Assembly (NCBI RefSeq): GCF_008329715.1
Contig: NZ_VTSR01000011.1
Span: 248,001 to 312,000, forward strand
Source: Gimesia chilikensis
GTDB taxonomy: Bacteria; Planctomycetota; Planctomycetia; Planctomycetales; Planctomycetaceae
Reading direction: 5' to 3'
DNA length: 64,000 nt
Shown: piece after piece, positions 1-9,100 of the stretch
Layout of the letters: each line of letters starts with the position of its first letter
Position numbering within the stretch: position 1 is the stretch's first letter
Made by a program: the position numbers and the translations under genes
The notes under the pieces: generated by a model
What the model saw: only the letters and a program-made list of their open reading frames with translations
What the model was told of the DNA's origin: nothing
Databases searched by the model: none

Positions 1-450
1 GGCTATGAAATTCCGCTCATCATTCTTTCCGCCTTTGTGGATGTGACGACAACCGTTTCAGCCATGTCGGAGGGAGCCTTGACGGTTCTCGAAAAACCGT
101 ACGCCGAACAGGAACTCTGGGACCAGGTCATTGCTGCGATCCTGCTGGACTCGGAGCAACGGTTTGCCCGGCGCTGGCTGATGGAGTATCACGAGAAAGA
201 GCATCGACTGACCGAGGGGGAAACCGAAGTCATGCGAATGCTGTTGAAGGGACTTTCCAACAAAACCATCAGTCACCAGTTGGATCTGTCTGCGCGGACG
301 GTGGTCATGCGGAGAAAGGCCATCCTTAATAAACTGGAAGTGGATAATGTGATTGATCTGGCCAAGCTGATCACCAAGGCACAGATCATCGAACAGCACC
401 TGACGACGGATAATGTCGTCTCAGAAATCAAATGCCAGCTGCAGGAGTAG
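1..450 (+). CDS. FixJ/NarL-type response regulator, 3' part only
   Basis: The reading frame is open from base 1, so the start lies left of the window and about 149 C-terminal residues are visible. The first part is the end of a receiver domain: a hydrophobic strand with LIILSAF, then the conserved Lys-Pro in LEKPY. It is followed by a LuxR/GerE-type helix-turn-helix (about residues 70-135) with GETEVMRMLLKGLSNKTI and a recognition-helix region ending in KAILNKL. Such proteins are DNA-binding transcription regulators phosphorylated by a partner histidine kinase. The kinase is not in the window. The gene converges on the metal-efflux genes that end at 500, so proximity does not imply it controls them. 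The family call is good; the regulated target is unknown. Confidence 0.88.
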   Translation, partial: GYEIPLIILSAFVDVTTTVSAMSEGALTVLEKPYAEQELWDQVIAAILLDSEQRFARRWLMEYHEKEHRLTEGETEVMRMLLKGLSNKTISHQLDLSARTVVMRRKAILNKLEVDNVIDLAKLITKAQIIEQHLTTDNVVSEIKCQLQE

Positions 451-499
451 CGTCAGACGCGAGAACAGAGCACCACTCCTGCCGCTGACGGCCTGCTTC

Positions 500-3400
500 C
501 TAGTCGTCAGTTTCAGGTTCTTCCTCTTCCTTAATCTTGGGAGCAAACCAGGGATAGATTGCCGGTACCACCATGGATGTCAACAGGGTAGAGGTAATCA
601 GACCTCCAATCACCACACTGGCCAGCGGACGCTGCATTTCGGCTCCATCACTGGTCGAGAGCGCCATCGGCAGAAAGCCGAGACTGGCTACCAGCGCCGT
701 CATCAGAACGGGACGCAATCGTGCCATCGCAGCCTGAAAGGTCGCATCCTGCATCGGTACCCGCTGTTTGAGACGCAGATTTTCAGCCGCGGAGACCCAT
801 ACCAGACCGTTCAATACCGCCACACCAAACAGCGCGATGAACCCGACCCCGGCAGAGATACTGAAGGGCATCTCACGTAATGCGAGCGCGTAAATTCCGC
901 CGGAAGCTGCCATGGGAACCGCGAGAAAGATTAACAGCGCCAGTCGAACAGAACGAAACGTCGTATGCAGCAACAGGAAAATCAGCATCAGGACGATGGG
1001 GGTAATGATCACCAGACGCTTACTGGCTGACTGCAGATTTTCAAAATCGCCTCCCCAGCGAATCTCGTATCCATCGGGAAGTTGAACCTGCGTTTCCACT
1101 GCATGCTGGGCATTAGCGACGAAACTGGCCACGTCCACCCCTCTGACATTTGCCTGGATGAAGGTACGTCTGCGGTTGGATTCGTGTTCGACCGTGGGTG
1201 GAGTCTCTTCAAAAGTGATGTCTGCCAGCTCACGCAACGGAACCGGCTTTCCAGTACCATCGGCGACAGGAATCTGTTCCAGCAGGCTCACCTGTTCCCG
1301 CCACTTTTGAGGAATGCGGACGATAATCGGGAACCGGGCACGTCCTTCGAAGATCAAACCGATCGGATGACCTCCCAGTGAGGAGACGACGTCCATGACA
1401 TCCCGGGCATCCATCCCGTAACGTGCGAGCACATCCCAGCGAGGCTGGATGCTGATCGTGGGCAGGCTGGACTGGATATCGGCTTTGACATCCACGGCCC
1501 CGGGAACTTTTTTCAGAACCCGTTCAATTTCCTTGCCTTTACTACTGAGTACGTCCAGTTCATCTCCATAGAGCAGGACCGCGACGTCAGCCTTAACACC
1601 TGCCACGAGTTCGTCCACGCGCATTTCGATCGGCTGGGTAAATCCAAATGCCACGCCAGGTACTTGAGAATTCAGCGCATCCGACATCTCTTCGATCAGT
1701 TCATCGCGAGTTTTCGGTTCGGGCCAGTCCAGTGGAGACTTGAGAATCACCCAGACGTCGGTCTGGTGGACCCCCATCACATCGTTGGCAATTTCGGGAC
1801 GACCGGTTTTACAGAAGACCGTTTTGACTTCAGGGAATTTGACCAGCACCTTCTCGATCTGAGTCGACATCTCGATGGAGCCTTCAATGGTGGCACTGGG
1901 GAGCCGAACGGCTTCGACCAGCAGGTCCCCTTCTTCGAGGCGAGGCATGAACTCCGCTCCCAGATTCCAGCCCACGGGCAGACTGACCAGAAAGACCAGC
2001 AGTGCGATCGCCACGGTAAGGATGGGGCGACGAATCGTCCAGCTGACCATGGGGCGATAGATCCATTTCACCCAGCGGATGAGCCAGATTTCTTTTTCGG
2101 ACATTTTCTTCGGCAGTGCCAGTGAAGCGAGAGCCGGCATCAAAGTCAGCGAGAGTACCAGTGATCCCGCCAGGGCAAACAACACCGTCAGAGCCATGGG
2201 GCGGAACAGTTTTCCCTCCGTTCCCTGCAGGGCGAGAATCGGCAGATAGACGACGGCAATGATCAGCTCACCAAACATGGTCGGTTTCCGCACTTCGATG
2301 GCGGCATCTCGAATGACTTCCCGGAAGGGTTTGCCCGACTGATTCATCGAGAGACGGCGAATACAGTTTTCGACCATGATCACGGAACTGTCGACGATCA
2401 GACCAAAGTCGATCGCCCCCAGACTCATCAGGCTGGCGGTAATGCCTGTCGCTGCCATCAGGTTGGTTGCGAACAGCATCGACAGAGGAATCGCCAGTGC
2501 CACGATCACACCAGCCCGGAAGCTGCCCAGCATGAACAGCAGAACCACGATCACGAGGATGCCCCCCTCAATGAGGTTCGTGAGCACGGTTTTCAAAGTG
2601 CGACTGATCAGAGCAGATCGGTCGTAGGTAATTTCCAGAGTGACTCCTTTAGGCAGACTTTTTTCAATGTCTTCCAGGCGTGCCTTGGAGGCGGTAACGA
2701 CCTCGCGCGAGTTCTCACCGATCAACATCATCACCAGCCCGGTCACCGCTTCTCCCCGTCCATCGCGGGTAACGGCCCCCTGGCGGGTCATCGGAGCAAT
2801 TTTGACGTCGGCGATATCACGCACCAGAATCGGCGTGCTGTTGGGATCGTGTTTGACGACCAGGTTTTCAATGTCTTTTTCATTCTTCAGCAGAGCCTGC
2901 CCCCGGATGAATCGCTGTTCGTGATTGTGCACCACGTAACCGCCGCCGGCAATCATGTTGTTATTTTCCAGCCGCTGAAAAAGCTGGGCCATGGAAATTC
3001 CATAGCTGTTCAATCGGTCGGGGTTGGGCTGGACTTCAAAGGTCTTGTAGTACCCGCCGTGGGTGTTGATTTCAGTCACCCCCTGCACTTCGCGCATACG
3101 GGGTGCGATTTCCCATTCCAGCAGGGTGCGGAGTTGCATAGGCGTGTAATCTGCACCGCGAACTTCAAACTGCAGAATCTCGCCGAGGGCCGTTGTGAGC
3201 GGGCCCAGTAAGGGAGTGCCGTAGCCTGGTGGAATATCGGCAGCAGCGATCGCGATGCGCTCAGTCACCAGTTGCCGGGCCCAGTAAATGTCAGTCCCTT
3301 CTTCGAAGACGATCGTGACGACGGAAATGCCGAATTTGGATACGCTGCGTACCTCTTCGACAGCGGGCAAGCCCCCCATGGCGATTTCGACCGGATAAGT

Positions 3401-3595
3401 CACATAGCGTTCGACTTCCACCGGTGACAGAAAACCGGCATCGGTGACGACCTGCACCTGCACGTTGGTCATGTCGGGAACAGCGTCGATAGGTAAGTGG
3501 ATTGCGGAATAAATCCCTCCGGCTGCCATCAGTAAGGTCAGCACGAGAATGATAAACCGGTTCTCCAGCGAAAATTCAATCAGGCGGGACAGCAT
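500..3595 (-). CDS. CzcA-type heavy-metal efflux RND permease
   Basis: The product is 1031 residues, close to the family norm of about 1040. It is an inner-membrane proton-driven pump that exports metal cations through a tripartite complex. The N-terminal transmembrane helix is followed by the family stretch LPIDAVPDMTNVQVQV. The second transmembrane block is near residues 335-480 and C-terminal helices run to the end. The fourth helix (about residues 395-415) has LGAIDFGLIVDSSVIMVEN. The DFG, D and EN acids match the divalent-cation (Zn/Co/Cd/Ni) HME class rather than the Cu/Ag CusA class, although the usual DGA is DSS here. It lies 61 bases downstream of the adaptor gene on the same strand, so the two are probably one operon. 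No outer-membrane factor gene of the CzcC type is present nearby. The exact metal is inferred. Confidence 0.93.
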   Translation of the reverse strand: MLSRLIEFSLENRFIILVLTLLMAAGGIYSAIHLPIDAVPDMTNVQVQVVTDAGFLSPVEVERYVTYPVEIAMGGLPAVEEVRSVSKFGISVVTIVFEEGTDIYWARQLVTERIAIAAADIPPGYGTPLLGPLTTALGEILQFEVRGADYTPMQLRTLLEWEIAPRMREVQGVTEINTHGGYYKTFEVQPNPDRLNSYGISMAQLFQRLENNNMIAGGGYVVHNHEQRFIRGQALLKNEKDIENLVVKHDPNSTPILVRDIADVKIAPMTRQGAVTRDGRGEAVTGLVMMLIGENSREVVTASKARLEDIEKSLPKGVTLEITYDRSALISRTLKTVLTNLIEGGILVIVVLLFMLGSFRAGVIVALAIPLSMLFATNLMAATGITASLMSLGAIDFGLIVDSSVIMVENCIRRLSMNQSGKPFREVIRDAAIEVRKPTMFGELIIAVVYLPILALQGTEGKLFRPMALTVLFALAGSLVLSLTLMPALASLALPKKMSEKEIWLIRWVKWIYRPMVSWTIRRPILTVAIALLVFLVSLPVGWNLGAEFMPRLEEGDLLVEAVRLPSATIEGSIEMSTQIEKVLVKFPEVKTVFCKTGRPEIANDVMGVHQTDVWVILKSPLDWPEPKTRDELIEEMSDALNSQVPGVAFGFTQPIEMRVDELVAGVKADVAVLLYGDELDVLSSKGKEIERVLKKVPGAVDVKADIQSSLPTISIQPRWDVLARYGMDARDVMDVVSSLGGHPIGLIFEGRARFPIIVRIPQKWREQVSLLEQIPVADGTGKPVPLRELADITFEETPPTVEHESNRRRTFIQANVRGVDVASFVANAQHAVETQVQLPDGYEIRWGGDFENLQSASKRLVIITPIVLMLIFLLLHTTFRSVRLALLIFLAVPMAASGGIYALALREMPFSISAGVGFIALFGVAVLNGLVWVSAAENLRLKQRVPMQDATFQAAMARLRPVLMTALVASLGFLPMALSTSDGAEMQRPLASVVIGGLITSTLLTSMVVPAIYPWFAPKIKEEEEPETDD

Positions 3596-3656
3596 TCAGA
3601 AACTCCCTCAACGAAAAACAGAGATGGTGGATGAAAGCGTGATGAGCGACGGAGCG

Positions 3657-5117
3657 TTATTCTTCCCGTTCCAGCAGTAGTTCGGACTTGAGGGTAAACG
3701 CCCCCTCATCCACAACCTGCTCACCTTCCGTAAGACCATTCTGAACTTCCACCCAGTCTTCCGTTTTCAAGCCTGACTGAATATCAACACGTCGAAATGA
3801 ACGATCGGATGTTTTGACGAAGACAAATTCCTGCTGCGCGTCATCCAGAACTGCCCGCGCCGGGACCGTAATCACATCGGACTTCTGCTTGCCGGGAATC
3901 AGAACCTGGACGAACATTCCGGGACGCAGTTTGCCATCCGGATTTTTGATCTCTGCAATCAACGGCACCGAATTGGTCACCGGTGAAACCGAACGTCCCA
4001 GGTAGTACAGTCGCGCCGGGAATATCTCATCGGGAAACGAATTGACTTTCACCTGCAGTTCCTGGCTGCCCGTCAGTGAAATCGCTGCCCAGTCCGATTC
4101 ACGGATATCGGCGGCCACCCAGAGCGTGTCGGTCTGCGCCAGTGTGAACAGTACATCGGACCGATTGACGCGTTCGGACCTGCTGAAAGTACGGTCTTCA
4201 ATGGTTCCACTGAAAGGGGCGATGACTTCCAGCCGGGAGAGTTTCTCCGCAGCCTTGAGCTCTTTACTGCCGGGATCGACGGACGATCCCATCAGGGCTT
4301 CCAGGTTCTGACGACTGATGGTCATGCGATGTTCTGCATCATTGACGCGTGCCTGTTCTCGATCGCGTTCCAGTTTGACATCGTAGATCGACTGTTCGCA
4401 CAGGGATTTCAGATCGGCCCGTGCATCCTGCATTTCAGTTTCGCGCCGCTTCAATGACTGCAGAGAAATTGCTCCCGATTTCGCCAGGGGTGCGGATTTT
4501 GAATTGATCATTTCAGCCAGCAGATAGCGTGAATATGCGGGGAGCAGTTGGGACCGGTAGTCTCCCAGTTTCTCGTTCGCGAACTCTTTTTCGATCTCCG
4601 GCATCGGCTGCTTACTGAGTAGAGCATCGACCAGTTTCTGTACATTGCTCTGGATTTCATTTTTCCAGCCGAACTGTTTCTGGGCCAGTTCGTACTCAGC
4701 TGTCCGCTGCAACAGGTCGGCGCGCGCGGTTCCGATCTCGGGACTGTTCAGGACTGCCAGCACCTGACCTTCCTTGACCTCATCTCCCGTTTTCACACGA
4801 ACTTCCACCAGCACACCATCAGCGGGTGCTTTGACTGAGACATGTTTGCGGTCGTCATACTGCAACCGCCCGGGAACCATGCGAATCTGACTCAGTGGCT
4901 GTCGTTTCACAGGGGCCACCGTCAGTTGAATGTTTTTCATTTTCTCTTCAGAGAGGGCCACTTCCGAGGGCGCATCTTCGTTTGCAGTTTCGACTGCAGA
5001 ACCGGTATCAGGAGCAGCTGTTTCTGCCACTGTGTTCGACTGATTTTGTTTCCAGTATATTCCGATTCCGACGAGCAGAATCAGAATGACCATGATGGTA
5101 ATAACTCGCGATTTCAT
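3657..5117 (-). CDS. CzcB-type RND periplasmic adaptor (membrane fusion protein)
   Basis: The 486-residue protein starts with a signal anchor (MKSRVITIMVILILLVGIGI) and a linker rich in Glu, Ala and Thr. A biotinyl-lipoyl half-motif follows (about residues 90-125, VKAPADGVLVEVRVKTGDEV). A long helical hairpin covers roughly residues 130-285. The second lipoyl half is LEVIAPFSGTIEDR, and beta-barrel and membrane-proximal domains end near ALDD/GLTEGEQVVDEGAF. It should bridge the CzcA-type pump to an outer-membrane channel and may bind the metal itself. No His-rich N-terminal metal-binding extension of the kind seen in some CzcB proteins is visible. It is followed by the permease gene after 61 bases and preceded by a small secreted protein gene. 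Confidence 0.92.
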   Translation of the reverse strand: MKSRVITIMVILILLVGIGIYWKQNQSNTVAETAAPDTGSAVETANEDAPSEVALSEEKMKNIQLTVAPVKRQPLSQIRMVPGRLQYDDRKHVSVKAPADGVLVEVRVKTGDEVKEGQVLAVLNSPEIGTARADLLQRTAEYELAQKQFGWKNEIQSNVQKLVDALLSKQPMPEIEKEFANEKLGDYRSQLLPAYSRYLLAEMINSKSAPLAKSGAISLQSLKRRETEMQDARADLKSLCEQSIYDVKLERDREQARVNDAEHRMTISRQNLEALMGSSVDPGSKELKAAEKLSRLEVIAPFSGTIEDRTFSRSERVNRSDVLFTLAQTDTLWVAADIRESDWAAISLTGSQELQVKVNSFPDEIFPARLYYLGRSVSPVTNSVPLIAEIKNPDGKLRPGMFVQVLIPGKQKSDVITVPARAVLDDAQQEFVFVKTSDRSFRRVDIQSGLKTEDWVEVQNGLTEGEQVVDEGAFTLKSELLLEREE

Positions 5118-5238
5118 AAAAGTGTCTCCCGAATCGGCGGAAATGAGAGAGAATCATGCGCAGCGCAGTTTCATACTGCATTCAACTGTGCATAACCCTG
5201 AGCGCAAAACGAAACTCGTTCACACAGGGAGCACAAAC

Positions 5239-5688
5239 TCAGCAGCGCGAAACGCAGGTCAGGTCGCGAGGAGATCCCGTAAAGCAGGCCTGGGAGACAG
5301 GGGGACCATATTGCTGGTCGCCAGTCCCGGCAGGGATCATCCGGAAAAAGCAGGAGTTAGCGGAAAAGGCAGCACAAATGAGGAATTGTTCGACAGGACT
5401 CAGTGTCCCCGTTTTCCCGGCAGAAGATGTGCTGGCGGTTTCGATGAGAATCAGCTGATTCTGCTGCGAGGGCAGGTTCTGTTTCAGCGGGTCTTCGCTT
5501 TGTTCTCTGCCCAGATAAACGAAGTGTAGATGCCAGCCTGCTTCGGGAGCTTCAATACCATCGTGAAACTGATTCAGGTGAGCCGGCAGTTGTGCGCTGC
5601 TGTTCTCCGCGGCGGCATAAGCTTCGTGATTGTGAAACCAGGGGAATGGCAAATTCCACAACGACAGCAGCAGGCAGGCACGGATCAT
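5239..5688 (-). CDS. small hypothetical protein at the head of the metal-efflux operon
   Basis: I do not recognise a named family. The frame is open from 5814. The ATG at 5688 is preferred because it gives a hydrophobic N-terminus (MIRACLLLSLWNLPFPW), whereas a start at 5814 would lie almost on the predicted transcription start. The visible protein (149 residues) has His and Trp clusters in PWFHNHEAY, HLNQFHDG and WHLHFVYLG, which suggests a membrane or exported protein. Its C-terminal part is Ser/Cys rich and of low similarity to anything I know. It lies 121 bases upstream of the CzcB-like gene on the same strand and downstream of a good promoter, so a role linked to metal handling is plausible but inferred. 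The opposite strand also has open frames here. Coding status is likely but not certain. Confidence 0.55.
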   Translation of the reverse strand: MIRACLLLSLWNLPFPWFHNHEAYAAAENSSAQLPAHLNQFHDGIEAPEAGWHLHFVYLGREQSEDPLKQNLPSQQNQLILIETASTSSAGKTGTLSPVEQFLICAAFSANSCFFRMIPAGTGDQQYGPPVSQACFTGSPRDLTCVSRC

Positions 5689-5798
5689 AACACGTGCTGT
5701 CCAATGCAGTTGTGATTCATATTCGATGAATGTGGAATGAATTTGCACAGGTCGGAGCCCACTCAGGTAATCAAGTATGAACAGGTCTTCAGGCGGGA

Positions 5799-5816
5799 AA
5801 TTGTTCATAAACAATT
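5799..5816. promoter_or_regulatory. operator-like palindrome at the efflux-operon transcription start
   Basis: AATTGTTCATAAACAATT is a perfect 7-base inverted repeat around CATA. It covers about +2 to +20 of the predicted minus-strand transcript, a position where a repressor would block initiation. No metalloregulator gene is beside it, so the binding protein is unknown. A role as an RNA hairpin in the 5' leader is the alternative. Confidence 0.4.
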
Positions 5817-5824
5817 CTAGAAGT

Positions 5825-5854
5825 ATTATTTACCCCTACGTGTGAAAGTGTCAA
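5825..5854 (-). promoter_or_regulatory. predicted sigma70-type promoter of the metal-efflux operon
   Basis: Reading the minus strand, a perfect -35 TTGACA (5849-5854) is separated by 18 bases from AATAAT (5825-5830, five of six matches to TATAAT). The expected transcription start is near 5818. It faces the small gene and the czcB/czcA-like genes. It is one of the best-scoring promoter-like matches I found by eye in this window. Confidence 0.55.
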
Positions 5855-6154
5855 GGACTTATTCCTGGAGACTTCCCAAGTTCTTTAACTCGACATCAGG
5901 TCTCAGATAGAGCTGAGATTATATCTCGCCGGTCTGTAGTTAAACGTTTCTGTATGTGGTCTCTGACCAGACTCGGTGCCCTCAGGCATACTTGACGGTC
6001 TTATCCAGATGCGCATTCCTGTCCAGACTACCGGATCACACCTTGCCCTAGTCCCCTCTCAGTTACTAAACTGTGCCGCGAAAGCTCAATCTCTGACTGG
6101 GATTGAAACTCCTCAGCTAATTCGAATTGATTCAAAAAAGAAAATAGCCGTCTC
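5855..6154. other. intergenic region between divergent efflux and mscS-like genes
   Basis: About 300 bases without a convincing gene. The left edge holds the minus-strand promoter described separately. A rightward promoter for the channel gene must lie here, but I see no clear -35/-10 pair. A short open frame at 5976-6212 overlaps the channel start and has no coding features. Confidence 0.5.
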
Positions 6155-9100
6155 ATGTTCTGTCGTTCTCGTTTGCGGACATCCTGCCTGCCTGTTGCCA
6201 TCGTTCTGTTAGCGCTGACTGGATTTATCTCCAGTTCCTACTCCCAGGTGCCCAAGAAACCGGCTCCTGCCAATGGTAGCGATTCAACGACCACAACTGA
6301 AGAACCTCAGATCACCAGTGAGTCGATTCAGAAACGGATCGACCAGATCAAAAACATCAAAGATCTGACAGAGGACAACCAGAAAAAAGCCGGAGAGTTC
6401 TACAGCCAGGCACTGGCCAACCTTAAAAAGGCAGAAGACCTTAAGGTGGCTACCGGTCGTTATGCCGAAGATGCTAAAAATGCGATGCAGCGGCTGAATC
6501 AGGTTAAGCAGGAAATTGAAAACCTCAATAAAGAACCTGCGCCCTCGTTCAACCATATACAGGATCTACCCAAGTTGCAACAAATGCTGGTTCAAGAGGA
6601 GGCGAATCTGGAGCAGTTCAAACAGCAACAGGCCAACTGGGATGAACAGATCACCGGACGGGTAAATCGGCAGAAAGAGATCCTGACCCGCATCGCCGAG
6701 ATTGATAACAAAATCAGCGACCTTGATAAACAGTTGGCACTCCCCGCTCCGGCTGATGAACCGGCTATCGTCACCGACGCCCGTAAAACTGAGCTGAAAA
6801 CCCGCATCAGCCTGCTGAAAACTGAAAAGCCGGCACTGAGAGCCGAGCAGTCTTCGTACGAGGCTGAGGAGGCCGTCGGTTATCCCCGCGTGAGGCAGGA
6901 CTTTCTGAAACTACAGACTCAGAAGAAATCTGAAGAGGTAGAGGCCCTCAAGAAACAGATTGCCAAACGCCGCAACATCGAATCGGAAATGCGGGTACAG
7001 GAAGCCCGGGATGAAGTCTTCGCGACCAATCCGTTGCTGCAACCCCTGGCCGAAAAAAACCAGCAATACGCCGAAGACATTCAAGCCCTGAACCACAAAA
7101 TTCAATCGGTCGATCAGAAGTATTCCCAGACCAGTAAAATACTGGATGAGCTCAAAAAGCAGTTTACCCAGACCAAAGAAAAAGAGACCTCCATCGGTCT
7201 GACCGGACCGATTGGGTTACTCCTGCGAAACCAGCAGTCTTCCCTGCCCGATATAGAGACGCGAAAGCTGAGCATCGAGAAACGCGCCAAAGAAATCGAC
7301 GAAGTTCACCTGCGGCTGTTTGAGCTGGATGATGAATGGTCAGAATTCCCCTCTGCTGAAACCGTCACAGACAACATTATCAAGGACAGCAAGCGAAAGC
7401 TGTCTGATATCGAAAAAGCAAATCTCAAGAGCATTGTCGAAGAGACACTGGCCAAACAGAAAGAGTACCTGGATACGCTGATCCGCAGTAACAACGCGTA
7501 TTTCAACAAACTGATGGACCTCGACGTTGCAGAAACGCAACTGGTCAAGCAGACGGAAGAATATGCCGACTACATTCAGGAACGGGTCTTCTGGATCAAA
7601 AGTTCGCCTCCGATCTCGTTTGCCGAAGCGAAGCAGATTCCGAACTCCCTGAGCTGGTTACTTTCTCCAACACACTGGAAGCAGTTACTCGAAGCCATCC
7701 AGCAGGATATCATCACCAATCCCATCATCTATGCGACCGGGATTTTCTGTTTTATCAGTTTGCTCTACCTCGCGTACAATGTGCGTCAACAGTTGCGGAT
7801 CATCAACAAGGAAATTATTCGCAGTAGTTTTCGCAAATTTGGAATCACCGCGCGCGTTGCCTTTCTGACGATGTTCATCGCGATCGTCTGGCCGGGATTC
7901 ATCTGGTTTTTCGCCTGGCGTCTGGGAAGTGGCCTCGAGACGCCCCCTTTTGTCAAAGCCGTCGATTACAGTTTGAAGCAAGTCGCCTGGCTGCTGTTTT
8001 TCTGGGAATTGATCCGCCAGATCTGTCGTCCCCTGGGTCTTGGGGAATCACACTTTGGCTGGTATAAGCAGACCGTGCTCTATGTCAGGAAAAATATTCG
8101 CTGGGTGATTCCCATCTCTGTTCCGCTCCTGTTTGTGACGCTGGTCCTGCATGGCAAAGAAGTCGATCGCACCCAGGATCTGCTGGAGCGGCTGTTCTTC
8201 GTCGCATTACTGGTAACGTATACGATCTTTGCCCGCCGGGTATTCCATCCCCGCTCCGGTCTCTTCCAGTCGATTATGAACTACAATCAGGAAGTCTGGT
8301 ACGACCGACTAAAATATCTGGTCTATTTCCTGGCCCTGGCCGTTCCCTGCGGCCTGATCATTTTATCTCTGATCGGTTTCTATTTTACGGCGATGAGCCT
8401 GTTCCACCTGATCTTCCTGACGCTCTGGCTCTTCCTGGGCGTGATCCTGTTCCGTGCGATCCTGTTGCGCTGGATTCTGATCCATCATCGCCAGTTAAGT
8501 CATAAACTGAACCAGGAACGACTGGAAGCACTCCGTAAAGAGAATCAGGAATCGTCGACACCTGAGTCCAACATTGCCGGGATTACGACCGAAGAAGAAA
8601 ACCCGGCTGACCTGACAAAGATCTCCGCCCAGATCAAACGACTGGTTAATGCGTGTATGCTGGTGATTCTGCTGCTGGGCGCCTTCGGGATCTGGGGGGA
8701 CGTGATGCCCGCCTTCAATCGACTCGACTCGTTCAAGCTCTGGTCCACGCAGGTCCAGGTCGAAGAAGAAGTTGAAAACCCCGAAGGTGGCACAACAACA
8801 AAAGTTATAGACCGACTGGAACCGGTCACTTATCTCGATGTCGCCCTGGCACTGATTTATGCCCTGTTTGCCGTGATCGCCACCCGGAACATTCCAGGAC
8901 TTTTGGAGTTCCTGGTGCTGCAAAGGCTCCCCCTGGACTCCTCCGTGAAATATGCGACGACCAGTCTGGCCCGTTACGTCGTGGCGCTCATCGGTATTTT
9001 TGTTGTCTTCAACGCACTTGGCCTGGGATGGTCGAAACTGCAATGGCTGGCGACCGCCCTGACCTTCGGTCTCGGTTTTGGCCTGCAGGAAATCTTCGCC

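Noticed and set aside
413-880. 155-codon open frame on the plus strand
   Set aside because: It is antisense to the 3' end of the CzcA-like gene, has an Arg/Gln/His-biased unstructured product, and the opposite frame has clear family motifs.
500-5117. Assignment as a copper/silver (CusA/CusB) efflux system
   Set aside because: The fourth-helix motif has DFG/D/EN acids of the divalent-cation class and lacks the Met-based Cu/Ag site pattern, so CzcA/CzcB-type is preferred.
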